From an uncultured Bacteroidales bacterium (GTDB lineage Bacteria > Bacteroidota > Bacteroidia > Bacteroidales > Muribaculaceae), in contig URIC01000026.1 in the NCBI GenBank assembly GCA_900547755.1, positions 1 to 31,553 of the forward strand: a DNA stretch of 31,553 nucleotides, written 5' to 3'. Each line of letters opens with the position of its first letter. Positions within the stretch are counted from its first letter, which is position 1. The position numbers and the translations under genes were made by a program. Below are positions 26,506 to 31,553 of this stretch, piece by piece. A model generated the notes under the pieces. That model saw only the letters and a list, made by a program, of their open reading frames with translations. It did not search any database and was not told the DNA's origin.

Positions 26506-26751
26506 ATGAAGAAGATTGTTCTTTCACTCGCAGTTCTCGCAACTGTAGCTCTCGTTTCTTGTGGTAAAGGTAATGCAGCTGCTGATTCTGCTGCTGACAC
26601 AACTCCCGCTGAGGCTCCCGTAGCTGAGGAGGTTGCTGCTCCCGTTGAGGAGACTGGTGCTGCTGTTGAGGCTCCCGCTGAGGAGGTTAAGGCTGAAGAG
26701 GCTGGCGCTCCCGCTGAGGCTGCTGCTCCCGCTGAGGCTCCCGCTAAGTAA
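26506..26751 (+). CDS. Small Ala/Pro/Glu-rich lipoprotein
   Basis: An 81-aa lipoprotein. The ATG at 26506 gives a clean signal peptide (MKKIVLSLAVLATVALVSC, Cys19). The mature part is low-complexity, built of repeats such as APAEE, PAEAP and AAPVEE, with no aromatic residues and likely no fold. Codons are strongly biased (GCT for Ala, GAG for Glu, CCC for Pro), which fits high expression, as does the consensus promoter. A terminator follows. Such proteins may act as extended spacers in the envelope (inference). I know of no assigned function. Confidence 0.8.
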   Translation: MKKIVLSLAVLATVALVSCGKGNAAADSAADTTPAEAPVAEEVAAPVEETGAAVEAPAEEVKAEEAGAPAEAAAPAEAPAK

Positions 26752-26775
26752 GGAACTGCGAGTAAGCAAACCCAT

Positions 26776-26814
26776 AGACCGATGCGACGTAAGTTGCGTC
26801 GGTCTCTCTTTTTT
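26776..26814 (+). terminator. Terminator after the small lipoprotein gene
   Basis: A 13-bp stem, 26776-26788 with 26793-26805 (two G-U pairs), around a GTAA loop, is followed by CTCTTTTTT. It lies 25 nt before the next start codon, so it may only partly stop transcription into the PAS gene. Confidence 0.85.
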
Positions 26815-26838
26815 AAACAGTCTCTTAATTCTATTGCT

Positions 26839-27192
26839 ATGAATGTGAATGATATTCCGGAAGTGAAGTGGGCCGAGGGAATGAATTGTGCCGTCACTGT
26901 CTGCGACAAAGAGGGCATAGTGCTGTATCAGAACGCCAAGAGTCGCGAGACCTTCGCCAAGAGCGGCGATATGCGTGGCCGCAGCCTCATCCCCTGCCAC
27001 AGCGACCGCTCCCGCGAGATTATTGCCGATATGCTGGCCACAGGCCGCAGTAATTGCTACACCATCGAGAAGCAGGGGCTCCATAAAATGATTTACCAGA
27101 CTCCGTGGCGCGACGAGAACGGTGACATCGCCGGCCTGGTGGAGATTTCAATGGTAATCCCCGAAAATATGCCGCACTACGTCCGCGGCTAA
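26839..27192 (+). CDS. Single PAS-domain protein
   Basis: A 117-aa cytoplasmic protein. I choose the ATG at 26839 (MNVNDIPEV); an upstream in-frame ATG at 26782 falls inside the terminator hairpin. The sequence has the PAS fold pattern: CAVTVCDKEGIVLYQNAKSRETF, a helical middle with CHSDRSREIIADML, then strands KMIYQTPWRDENGDIAGLVEISMVI ending near the C-terminus. There is no output domain, so it may sense a small ligand or redox state and act through a partner. Cys residues at 16 and 53 and His54 could bind a ligand (speculative). It likely shares the promoter of the small lipoprotein. Confidence 0.8.
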   Translation: MNVNDIPEVKWAEGMNCAVTVCDKEGIVLYQNAKSRETFAKSGDMRGRSLIPCHSDRSREIIADMLATGRSNCYTIEKQGLHKMIYQTPWRDENGDIAGLVEISMVIPENMPHYVRG

Positions 27193-27210
27193 CAATGCTT
27201 AGTATTAAAA

Positions 27211-27247
27211 TAAACACAGGCAAGACTCGCTCAAAGTCTTGCCTGTG
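27211..27247 (-). terminator. Terminator for the minus-strand meaB operon (possibly bidirectional)
   Basis: A perfect 13-bp stem, 27215-27227 with 27235-27247, has a 7-nt loop. On the minus strand it is followed by TTTATTTTA, so it ends the operon transcribed from 30637 down. It may also stop the PAS transcript from the other side. Confidence 0.8.
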
Positions 27248-27268
27248 TCGCTATATGTGTCCGGTCTG

Positions 27269-28009
27269 TCAGTCGCTATAGACGGGATGGATTTCAGCGT
27301 TCAGACTGCTGCTGCCATTTTGGGCTGTGCCTCTCCAGGAGCCTCCAGCGGAGGGGAAAAGGCGGAGTGTGAAGTTGGAGCCGCCGGCATTGCCTGATAT
27401 GTACATTTCCTGCTCCGTGAACCGCACGGACATCGTCACCTTGGTGCCATATCGCACATTGGTGTAGTGGCAGGTGCCCGGGAAGTAATTGCTGTCCATG
27501 TCGAATGTCAGGGCTATGGGCCAGCTGCCGTCGGCGTTGGAGAAAGAGCCTTTGAACTTGACACGTCTGTCGGCTGTCATGTACTCGTTGGCCCATTGCT
27601 GGAAATAGCCCTCGGCATTGTCGTCGAAGCCTCCGCGGCCATCTTCTTCTGCCGGGGTCGGAGTCTCGGCGGCTGCGGGGACATAGTCACTGCTGACCGG
27701 CGTAGCGGAAATGGGTACTTCCTCAACCTCGGTGGCTACTTGTTCCTCAACTACTACATTCTCCTCGTCCCACTCGCTGTGCTTGTTCTTCTCCCGGGAG
27801 AAGAACATCAGGTAAATGCCTACCGCCACGAGTGAAAAGAGGACAAGAACTAATCCGACCCACAGCCAGGGGCTGACGGGCTTCTTCCCGGGAGCCGTTT
27901 GTGCCGGGGTAGGTTGTACAGGCACCGGTTGTACCGGCGGCGGTGGTGGCGGAACTTGTTTTGGTTCGGGAGTTACTCCGGGTATGGGAGGAGGGGTTTG
28001 ATTATCCAT
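27269..28009 (-). CDS. Pro-rich single-span membrane protein
   Basis: A 246-aa protein without signal peptide. Residues 1-44 are Pro-rich (runs of up to seven Pro). One membrane helix lies at about 47-70, followed by SREKNKH. An acidic linker (about 78-130) leads to a beta-rich C-terminal domain (about 130-246), with strands such as VKFKGSFSNADGSWPIALTFDM and KVTMSVRFTEQEMYISG. By its topology the C-terminal domain is probably periplasmic and the Pro-rich segment cytoplasmic. The gene starts 14 nt after meaB and is the last of the operon. Family not recognised. Confidence 0.75.
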   Translation of the reverse strand: MDNQTPPPIPGVTPEPKQVPPPPPPVQPVPVQPTPAQTAPGKKPVSPWLWVGLVLVLFSLVAVGIYLMFFSREKNKHSEWDEENVVVEEQVATEVEEVPISATPVSSDYVPAAAETPTPAEEDGRGGFDDNAEGYFQQWANEYMTADRRVKFKGSFSNADGSWPIALTFDMDSNYFPGTCHYTNVRYGTKVTMSVRFTEQEMYISGNAGGSNFTLRLFPSAGGSWRGTAQNGSSSLNAEIHPVYSD

Positions 28010-28023
28010 TGAGTGCGAGTGGA

Positions 28024-29121
28024 TTATTGTTTGTGGAGTTGGGCGAAGTAGAAGTCAAGCACGTCTTTCGCCGCAGTGAACGAGGACTGCTCGGAGTTGA
28101 GTACGCGGATTTCCTTCTGCTCCAGCAGGGCCTTCACCTCGGGCATCGAGTAGAAGCTGTGGCGCAGCTGCTCGTCTATGGTCTCTATCATCCAGTACTT
28201 TTCCTGCTCCTGGCGTTTTTTCTCGAAATAACCTGTGCTTCTGACAAACTCGAAATAGCGGTCTATCATGTCCCAGACTTTGTCGATGCCCAACTCGTAG
28301 TATCCGCTGTAGGTCAGCACCTCGGGAACCCATTTGCTGGGTGTCGGCGGGAACAGATGCAGCGCGTTGCGGAACTGTGCGGCAGCCAGGTTGGCGTGTT
28401 CGATGTTGTCGCCGTCGGCCTTGTTGATGACAATGCCGTCGGCCATTTCCATAATGCCGCGTTTTATGCCCTGCAATTCGTCGCCGGTGCCGGCCAGCTG
28501 GATTAGAAGGAAGAAATCCACCATCGAATGGACGGCAGTCTCGCTCTGGCCCACGCCCACGGTCTCGACGAAAATATTGTCGTACCCTGCGGCCTCACAC
28601 AGGACTATTGTCTCGCGGGTCTTACGTGCCACACCGCCCAGGGAGCCTGCCGAGGGGGAAGGACGTATGAAGGCGCCATGTTGCTGGCTCAGTTTCTCCA
28701 TACGGGTCTTGTCGCCGAGGATTGAGCCTTTGGTACGCTCGCTGCTGGGGTCTATGGCAAGGACGGCGAGTTTGCCTCCCTTGCCGAGGACGTGCATTCC
28801 GAAGACGTCGATAGATGTACTCTTGCCGGCACCCGGCACTCCGGTGATACCTATACGGCGGGAATTGCCTGTAAACGGCAGGCATTTCTCGATTACTTCC
28901 TGTGCGAGAGCCTGGTGTGTCTCTGCGGTACTCTCTATGAGTGTTACGGCACGCCCCAGGATGCTGACATCTCCCTTTAGTATTCCTTCTACATATTCGC
29001 CGGAGGTGAGCTGACGCGCCACAGGACGTGGGCGGCGATAGGGGTTTACGGTGGGGGCGGAGGTCACACCTTTGTTTACTTGCAGCCCTTTATATTCTTT
29101 TGCGTTCTCGGGATGGTTCAT
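28024..29121 (-). CDS. meaB: Methylmalonyl-CoA mutase-associated GTPase MeaB
   Basis: A 365-aa G3E-family GTPase (formerly ArgK) that loads and protects adenosylcobalamin in methylmalonyl-CoA mutase, the enzyme of the succinate-propionate route of Bacteroidales. Motifs: P-loop GVPGAGKST (94-102), DPSS (124-127), the switch ETVGVGQSE (186-194) and the guanine-specific NKAD (233-236). The C-terminal arm for dimerisation is present. Length is normal for bacterial MeaB. The mutase genes are not in the window. Its neighbours are DUF1573 proteins upstream and a membrane protein downstream, a link whose meaning is unclear. Confidence 0.93.
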   Translation of the reverse strand: MNHPENAKEYKGLQVNKGVTSAPTVNPYRRPRPVARQLTSGEYVEGILKGDVSILGRAVTLIESTAETHQALAQEVIEKCLPFTGNSRRIGITGVPGAGKSTSIDVFGMHVLGKGGKLAVLAIDPSSERTKGSILGDKTRMEKLSQQHGAFIRPSPSAGSLGGVARKTRETIVLCEAAGYDNIFVETVGVGQSETAVHSMVDFFLLIQLAGTGDELQGIKRGIMEMADGIVINKADGDNIEHANLAAAQFRNALHLFPPTPSKWVPEVLTYSGYYELGIDKVWDMIDRYFEFVRSTGYFEKKRQEQEKYWMIETIDEQLRHSFYSMPEVKALLEQKEIRVLNSEQSSFTAAKDVLDFYFAQLHKQ

Positions 29122-29147
29122 GGTTTGGAGGTTGTTTCGGTTTATGT

Positions 29148-30236
29148 TTATTCGGGACGTGTGCCTATCAGATGCACGTTGCGTGTGGGGTGCAGCGGGT
29201 CGTCGGTAACCACTTCCACTGCAATCTTGAAAATTCCTTTCGGCAGCACGTCGGGATTGATGTTAAGTTTTATGGGTTTGCTTTCGCCCGGCTTCAAGGA
29301 GCGCGGCATAGACTTCGTTTTAATCAGAGAGGGGAACTGCGGGCAATGCACACGTTTCAGGGCGAGCGGTGTTTTGCCCTCATTCCGGAGGAAGAACTCC
29401 TGTTTTATATGCTTGTCGCCGCGCACTTCTCCCAGTTCCAGCAAGGTGGGATAGAGGGTGGCGGACGGTGCTTCGCGCAGTTGCTCGTCTGTGTATGCGG
29501 AGATGTCGGGCACTATGTCGGCGGTGATATGTACAGGTAAGGATACCGCTCCGTCGGCCCCTTCGGCAATGAGTGTGAAGGGCGCGTCCAGCGAGCCTAT
29601 TTCGGCACCGTCGCGGGTGTTGAGGTAAGCGCTGACGGTAAACAGGTCGCCGGGTGCCACGCTACGGCTTGAAACTCCGAGCGACACGAAACGAGGCACA
29701 TCCTTCCAGCTCAGGGAGAGTGTGTCCGCGCTCTGGTTATATCCGTAAATGTACTTGTGGCGGGAGGTGCCCCAGGTGGTCTTGCCTAAGGGAATCACAT
29801 CGGCGCTGAGGCGCAAGCCGCCGTTTACCACCGGGTATTTGGAGTCAAGGCTATGCGGGGCGCCGATTACTGTTCCTTTGAGGGTTATGGATGTAAGGTC
29901 ATTGTTCACTCCGGTATATGCCTTGACATGCTTCTCGAATCGGCCCGGGCGTCCGGTGGGGTCATAGTCAAACCACACGGTGGCCGTGTCGCCGGGGGCG
30001 ATGACGCCTTCGGTGAAGCCCACACCGGTGCAGCCACAGGTGGATTTTACCCGCTGAATCATTGTCGCCTCGGGACCGAGGTTCACAAATCGCACCTGGC
30101 CGTGAGCCTTGCCGCTCTCCTCGCGGATAGTGCCGAAGTCATACTCGGTGCCGAGCCATTTGATATTGTCGGCGGCGCAGGTTACGCCGACAGAGAGAGC
30201 TGACGCCAGGAGGACGTGGATAGAGATGTGTCGCAT
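29148..30236 (-). CDS. DUF1573 domain protein (long form)
   Basis: A 362-aa secreted protein from the ATG at 30236; an in-frame TTG at 30248 would overlap the preceding gene by 4 nt. The signal peptide ends near TCAAD. The first domain (about 25-125) is DUF1573: DFGTIREESG, the STCGCTG cysteine motif, FDYDPTGRPGRFEK. Two more Ig-like repeats follow, the last with FFLRNEGKTPLALKRVHCPQFP. DUF1573 proteins are secreted beta-sandwich proteins common in Bacteroidota, function unknown. The gene is 8 nt after the short DUF1573 gene and 26 nt before meaB. Confidence 0.82.
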   Translation of the reverse strand: MRHISIHVLLASALSVGVTCAADNIKWLGTEYDFGTIREESGKAHGQVRFVNLGPEATMIQRVKSTCGCTGVGFTEGVIAPGDTATVWFDYDPTGRPGRFEKHVKAYTGVNNDLTSITLKGTVIGAPHSLDSKYPVVNGGLRLSADVIPLGKTTWGTSRHKYIYGYNQSADTLSLSWKDVPRFVSLGVSSRSVAPGDLFTVSAYLNTRDGAEIGSLDAPFTLIAEGADGAVSLPVHITADIVPDISAYTDEQLREAPSATLYPTLLELGEVRGDKHIKQEFFLRNEGKTPLALKRVHCPQFPSLIKTKSMPRSLKPGESKPIKLNINPDVLPKGIFKIAVEVVTDDPLHPTRNVHLIGTRPE

Positions 30237-30244
30237 GGGGCTGG

Positions 30245-30637
30245 TCAAGGAATTACGTTGCCTACTATCTTGAGTCTTACTTTTTTAGGTGAGCCGTTGG
30301 TTTTGACTGTGACGGTACGGTCAATGGGGCCGGGACGTCCTGTAGGGTTGTAGGTCACTTTTACCTTTCCCTTCTTCCCGGGGGCGATGGGCTGTTTGGA
30401 ATATTCCGGGCGGGTGCAGCCGCAAGTGGCTGTGGCGTCTACTATCAGGAGGTTGCCGTCGCCGGTATTTGTGAATACGAACTCATGGCTTACGAGGCCC
30501 CCATTCTCCTTTACGTTGCCGAAATCGTAACGGTATTCGGAGAATGTGGCCTTCGCTTTCTTGCCGCCGGCGCTCAGGGATGCGGGCAGGGCAATGGCCA
30601 TAATGGCCAGTATGCAAAAGAATAATGTACGTTTCAT
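30245..30637 (-). CDS. DUF1573 domain protein (short form)
   Basis: A 130-aa secreted protein with signal peptide (MKRTLFFCILAIMAIALPAS to SAGG). It consists of a single DUF1573 domain: YDFGNVKENGG, HEFVFTNTGDG, the ATCGCTRPE cysteine motif, and VTYNPTGRPGPIDRTV. It is the single-domain relative of the next gene in the operon and shares the NPTGRPG/DPTGRPG strand. It is first in the operon, with a minus-strand -7 box about 110 nt upstream. Confidence 0.85.
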   Translation of the reverse strand: MKRTLFFCILAIMAIALPASLSAGGKKAKATFSEYRYDFGNVKENGGLVSHEFVFTNTGDGNLLIVDATATCGCTRPEYSKQPIAPGKKGKVKVTYNPTGRPGPIDRTVTVKTNGSPKKVRLKIVGNVIP

Positions 30638-30745
30638 AGTCGCGGATGTTTTTTATTGATAAGACGCTTTAGAGCCGGTAAGGTTTGCCCGTAACTTTCG
30701 GAATAATGGAAATTTAACGGGCCGGTCCCGGTGGTATCCGGAACG

Positions 30746-30753
30746 CAAAGTTA
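30746..30753 (-). promoter_or_regulatory. -7 box for the DUF1573/meaB operon
   Basis: On the minus strand TAACTTTG (30753-30746) matches the consensus -7 box and is followed by CG. The -33 region is only A/T-rich. It is divergent from the rplU promoter, about 40 nt away. Confidence 0.6.
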
Positions 30754-30793
30754 CAAAAAAGTTTAAAAACAGGGTATAAATAAAAAAGAAGAT

Positions 30794-30824
30794 TTTGCAT
30801 ATTGCGGAAAAATAACTAATTTTG
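30794..30824 (+). promoter_or_regulatory. Strong promoter for rplU-rpmA
   Basis: TTTG at 30794-30797, a 19-nt spacer and TAATTTTG at 30817-30824 match the Bacteroidota consensus. An approximately 80-nt leader precedes rplU. Confidence 0.87.
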
Positions 30825-30911
30825 CACCGCAATTCATGCCGCCAAGGCTCAAATAAGTGGAGGACCGTGTCTTCCCGCCCAACGGTTTAACTTAAAAATC
30901 AATAATTTAGA

Positions 30912-31229
30912 ATGTACGCCATTGTTGAAATCAAGGGACAGCAGTTCAAGGCCGAAGAAGGCAAGTATCTGTATGTACATCATCTCGGCGCCGCAGAGGG
31001 CGAGGCAATCAGCTTCGACAAGGTTCTGCTGCTGGAAGCCGACGGTGCCGTTAAAGTCGGCGCACCCACCGTTGAGGGTGCATCAGTGAAGTGTGAAGTG
31101 CTCGAACCCCTCGTAAAGGGTGACAAGGTGCTTGTGTTCAAGAAGAAACGCCGCAAAGGCTATCGCAGACTGAACGGCCACCGTCAGCAGTTCACCAAGG
31201 TGTTAGTTAAATCAATAGTAAACGCTTAA
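30912..31229 (+). CDS. rplU: Large ribosomal subunit protein bL21
   Basis: A 105-aa protein beginning MYAIVEIKGQQFKAEEGKYL, the typical bL21 N-terminus. The basic C-terminal signature KKKRRKGYRRLNGHRQQFT binds 23S rRNA. It is co-transcribed with rpmA 15 nt downstream, the universal bacterial pairing. Length and motifs are complete. Confidence 0.98.
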   Translation: MYAIVEIKGQQFKAEEGKYLYVHHLGAAEGEAISFDKVLLLEADGAVKVGAPTVEGASVKCEVLEPLVKGDKVLVFKKKRRKGYRRLNGHRQQFTKVLVKSIVNA

Positions 31230-31244
31230 TTTTACTCCACAGAA

Positions 31245-31508
31245 ATGGCACATAAGAAAGGTGTCGGTAGTTCTAAGAACGGCCGCGAATCAGAAAGCAA
31301 ACGCCTCGGCGTGAAAATCTTCGGTGGAGCTAATTGCAAAGCCGGCAACATCATCAAGCGTCAGCGTGGCACTCAGCACCATCCCGGTCTGAATGTGGGT
31401 ATGGGCAAGGACCACACTCTCTTCGCTCTTATAGACGGTGTTGTGACATTTACCACTGGCAAGGAAGGCCGCAAGTTCATCAACGTGTTGCCTCACGACG
31501 CCAAGTAA
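31245..31508 (+). CDS. rpmA: Large ribosomal subunit protein bL27
   Basis: An 87-aa protein with the conserved N-terminus MAHKKGVGSSKNGRESESKRLGV, which reaches the peptidyl transferase centre, and the GNIIKRQRGT and HTLFALIDG segments. There is no N-terminal extension of the Firmicutes type that needs proteolytic trimming. It sits directly after rplU. A terminator hairpin begins 25 nt after its stop. Confidence 0.98.
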   Translation: MAHKKGVGSSKNGRESESKRLGVKIFGGANCKAGNIIKRQRGTQHHPGLNVGMGKDHTLFALIDGVVTFTTGKEGRKFINVLPHDAK

Positions 31509-31533
31509 AAAGCACCCACTAAAAGACAAAAAA

Positions 31534-31553
31534 GTCCGGGCCGCATTGCGCGG
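31534..31553 (+). terminator. Terminator hairpin after rpmA, cut by the window end
   Basis: The left stem GTCCGGGCCGC (31534-31544) is preceded by an A-run. After a 5-nt loop the window ends in GCGG (31550-31553), which begins the matching right arm. The rest of the arm and the T-tract should lie just outside. Confidence 0.7.

Overview
The window looks like a chromosomal segment of a gut Bacteroidales, most likely Muribaculaceae (family placement is inference). Three kinds of evidence support this. First, several promoters have the Bacteroidota form, a TTTG box about 19-20 nt before TAnnTTTG, for example at 26421-26451 and 30794-30824. Second, the protein families are typical of the group: type V (fimbrillin) pili, DUF1573 proteins, MeaB, and lipoproteins with acidic residues after the lipid cysteine. 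Third, the start regions are A-rich or weak in Shine-Dalgarno sequence. I saw no tRNA, rRNA, CRISPR array, prophage or transposase gene.

Layout. 1-421 holds the start of a minus-strand lipoprotein gene. 422-735 carries a promoter for it and a nested palindromic repeat. 736-3439 is a lutABC lactate-oxidation operon whose genes overlap by 4 nt. 3603-11866 is a tight five-gene same-strand operon. It encodes a vWA-like lipoprotein, a four-helix membrane protein, a tubulin/FtsZ-like GTPase candidate, a 1135-residue protein with an actin/Hsp70-type ATPase domain, and a protein that crosses the inner membrane once, linking periplasm and cytoplasm. 11876-12198 is a 323-bp MITE-like element with 35-bp terminal inverted repeats, filling almost all the space before mutS (12207-14828). 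14836-20345 (minus) is a fimbrial operon in the order DUF3575 barrel, DUF5119 lipoprotein, fimbrillin, large tip-like fimbrillin. 20920-22083 is an OmpA-family porin-like protein. 22431-24097 is acpP-fabF. 24170-26209 (minus) is an Ig-like lipoprotein. 26506-27192 holds a small Ala/Pro/Glu-rich lipoprotein and a single PAS-domain protein. 27269-30637 (minus) is an operon of two DUF1573 proteins, meaB and a Pro-rich membrane protein. 30912-31508 is rplU-rpmA, and a terminator hairpin is cut by the window end.

How the parts work together. LutABC would oxidise lactate to pyruvate. AcpP and FabF act in fatty-acid elongation, rplU-rpmA code for ribosomal proteins L21 and L27, and mutS for mismatch repair. 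The fimbrial genes encode surface pilus assembly. The most interesting part is the five-gene operon at 3603-11866. It puts a candidate tubulin-superfamily GTPase next to an actin/Hsp70-superfamily ATPase, with three envelope proteins, one of which could physically couple the cytoplasm to the periplasm. I infer a membrane-associated cytoskeletal or remodelling machine. Its function is unknown to me.
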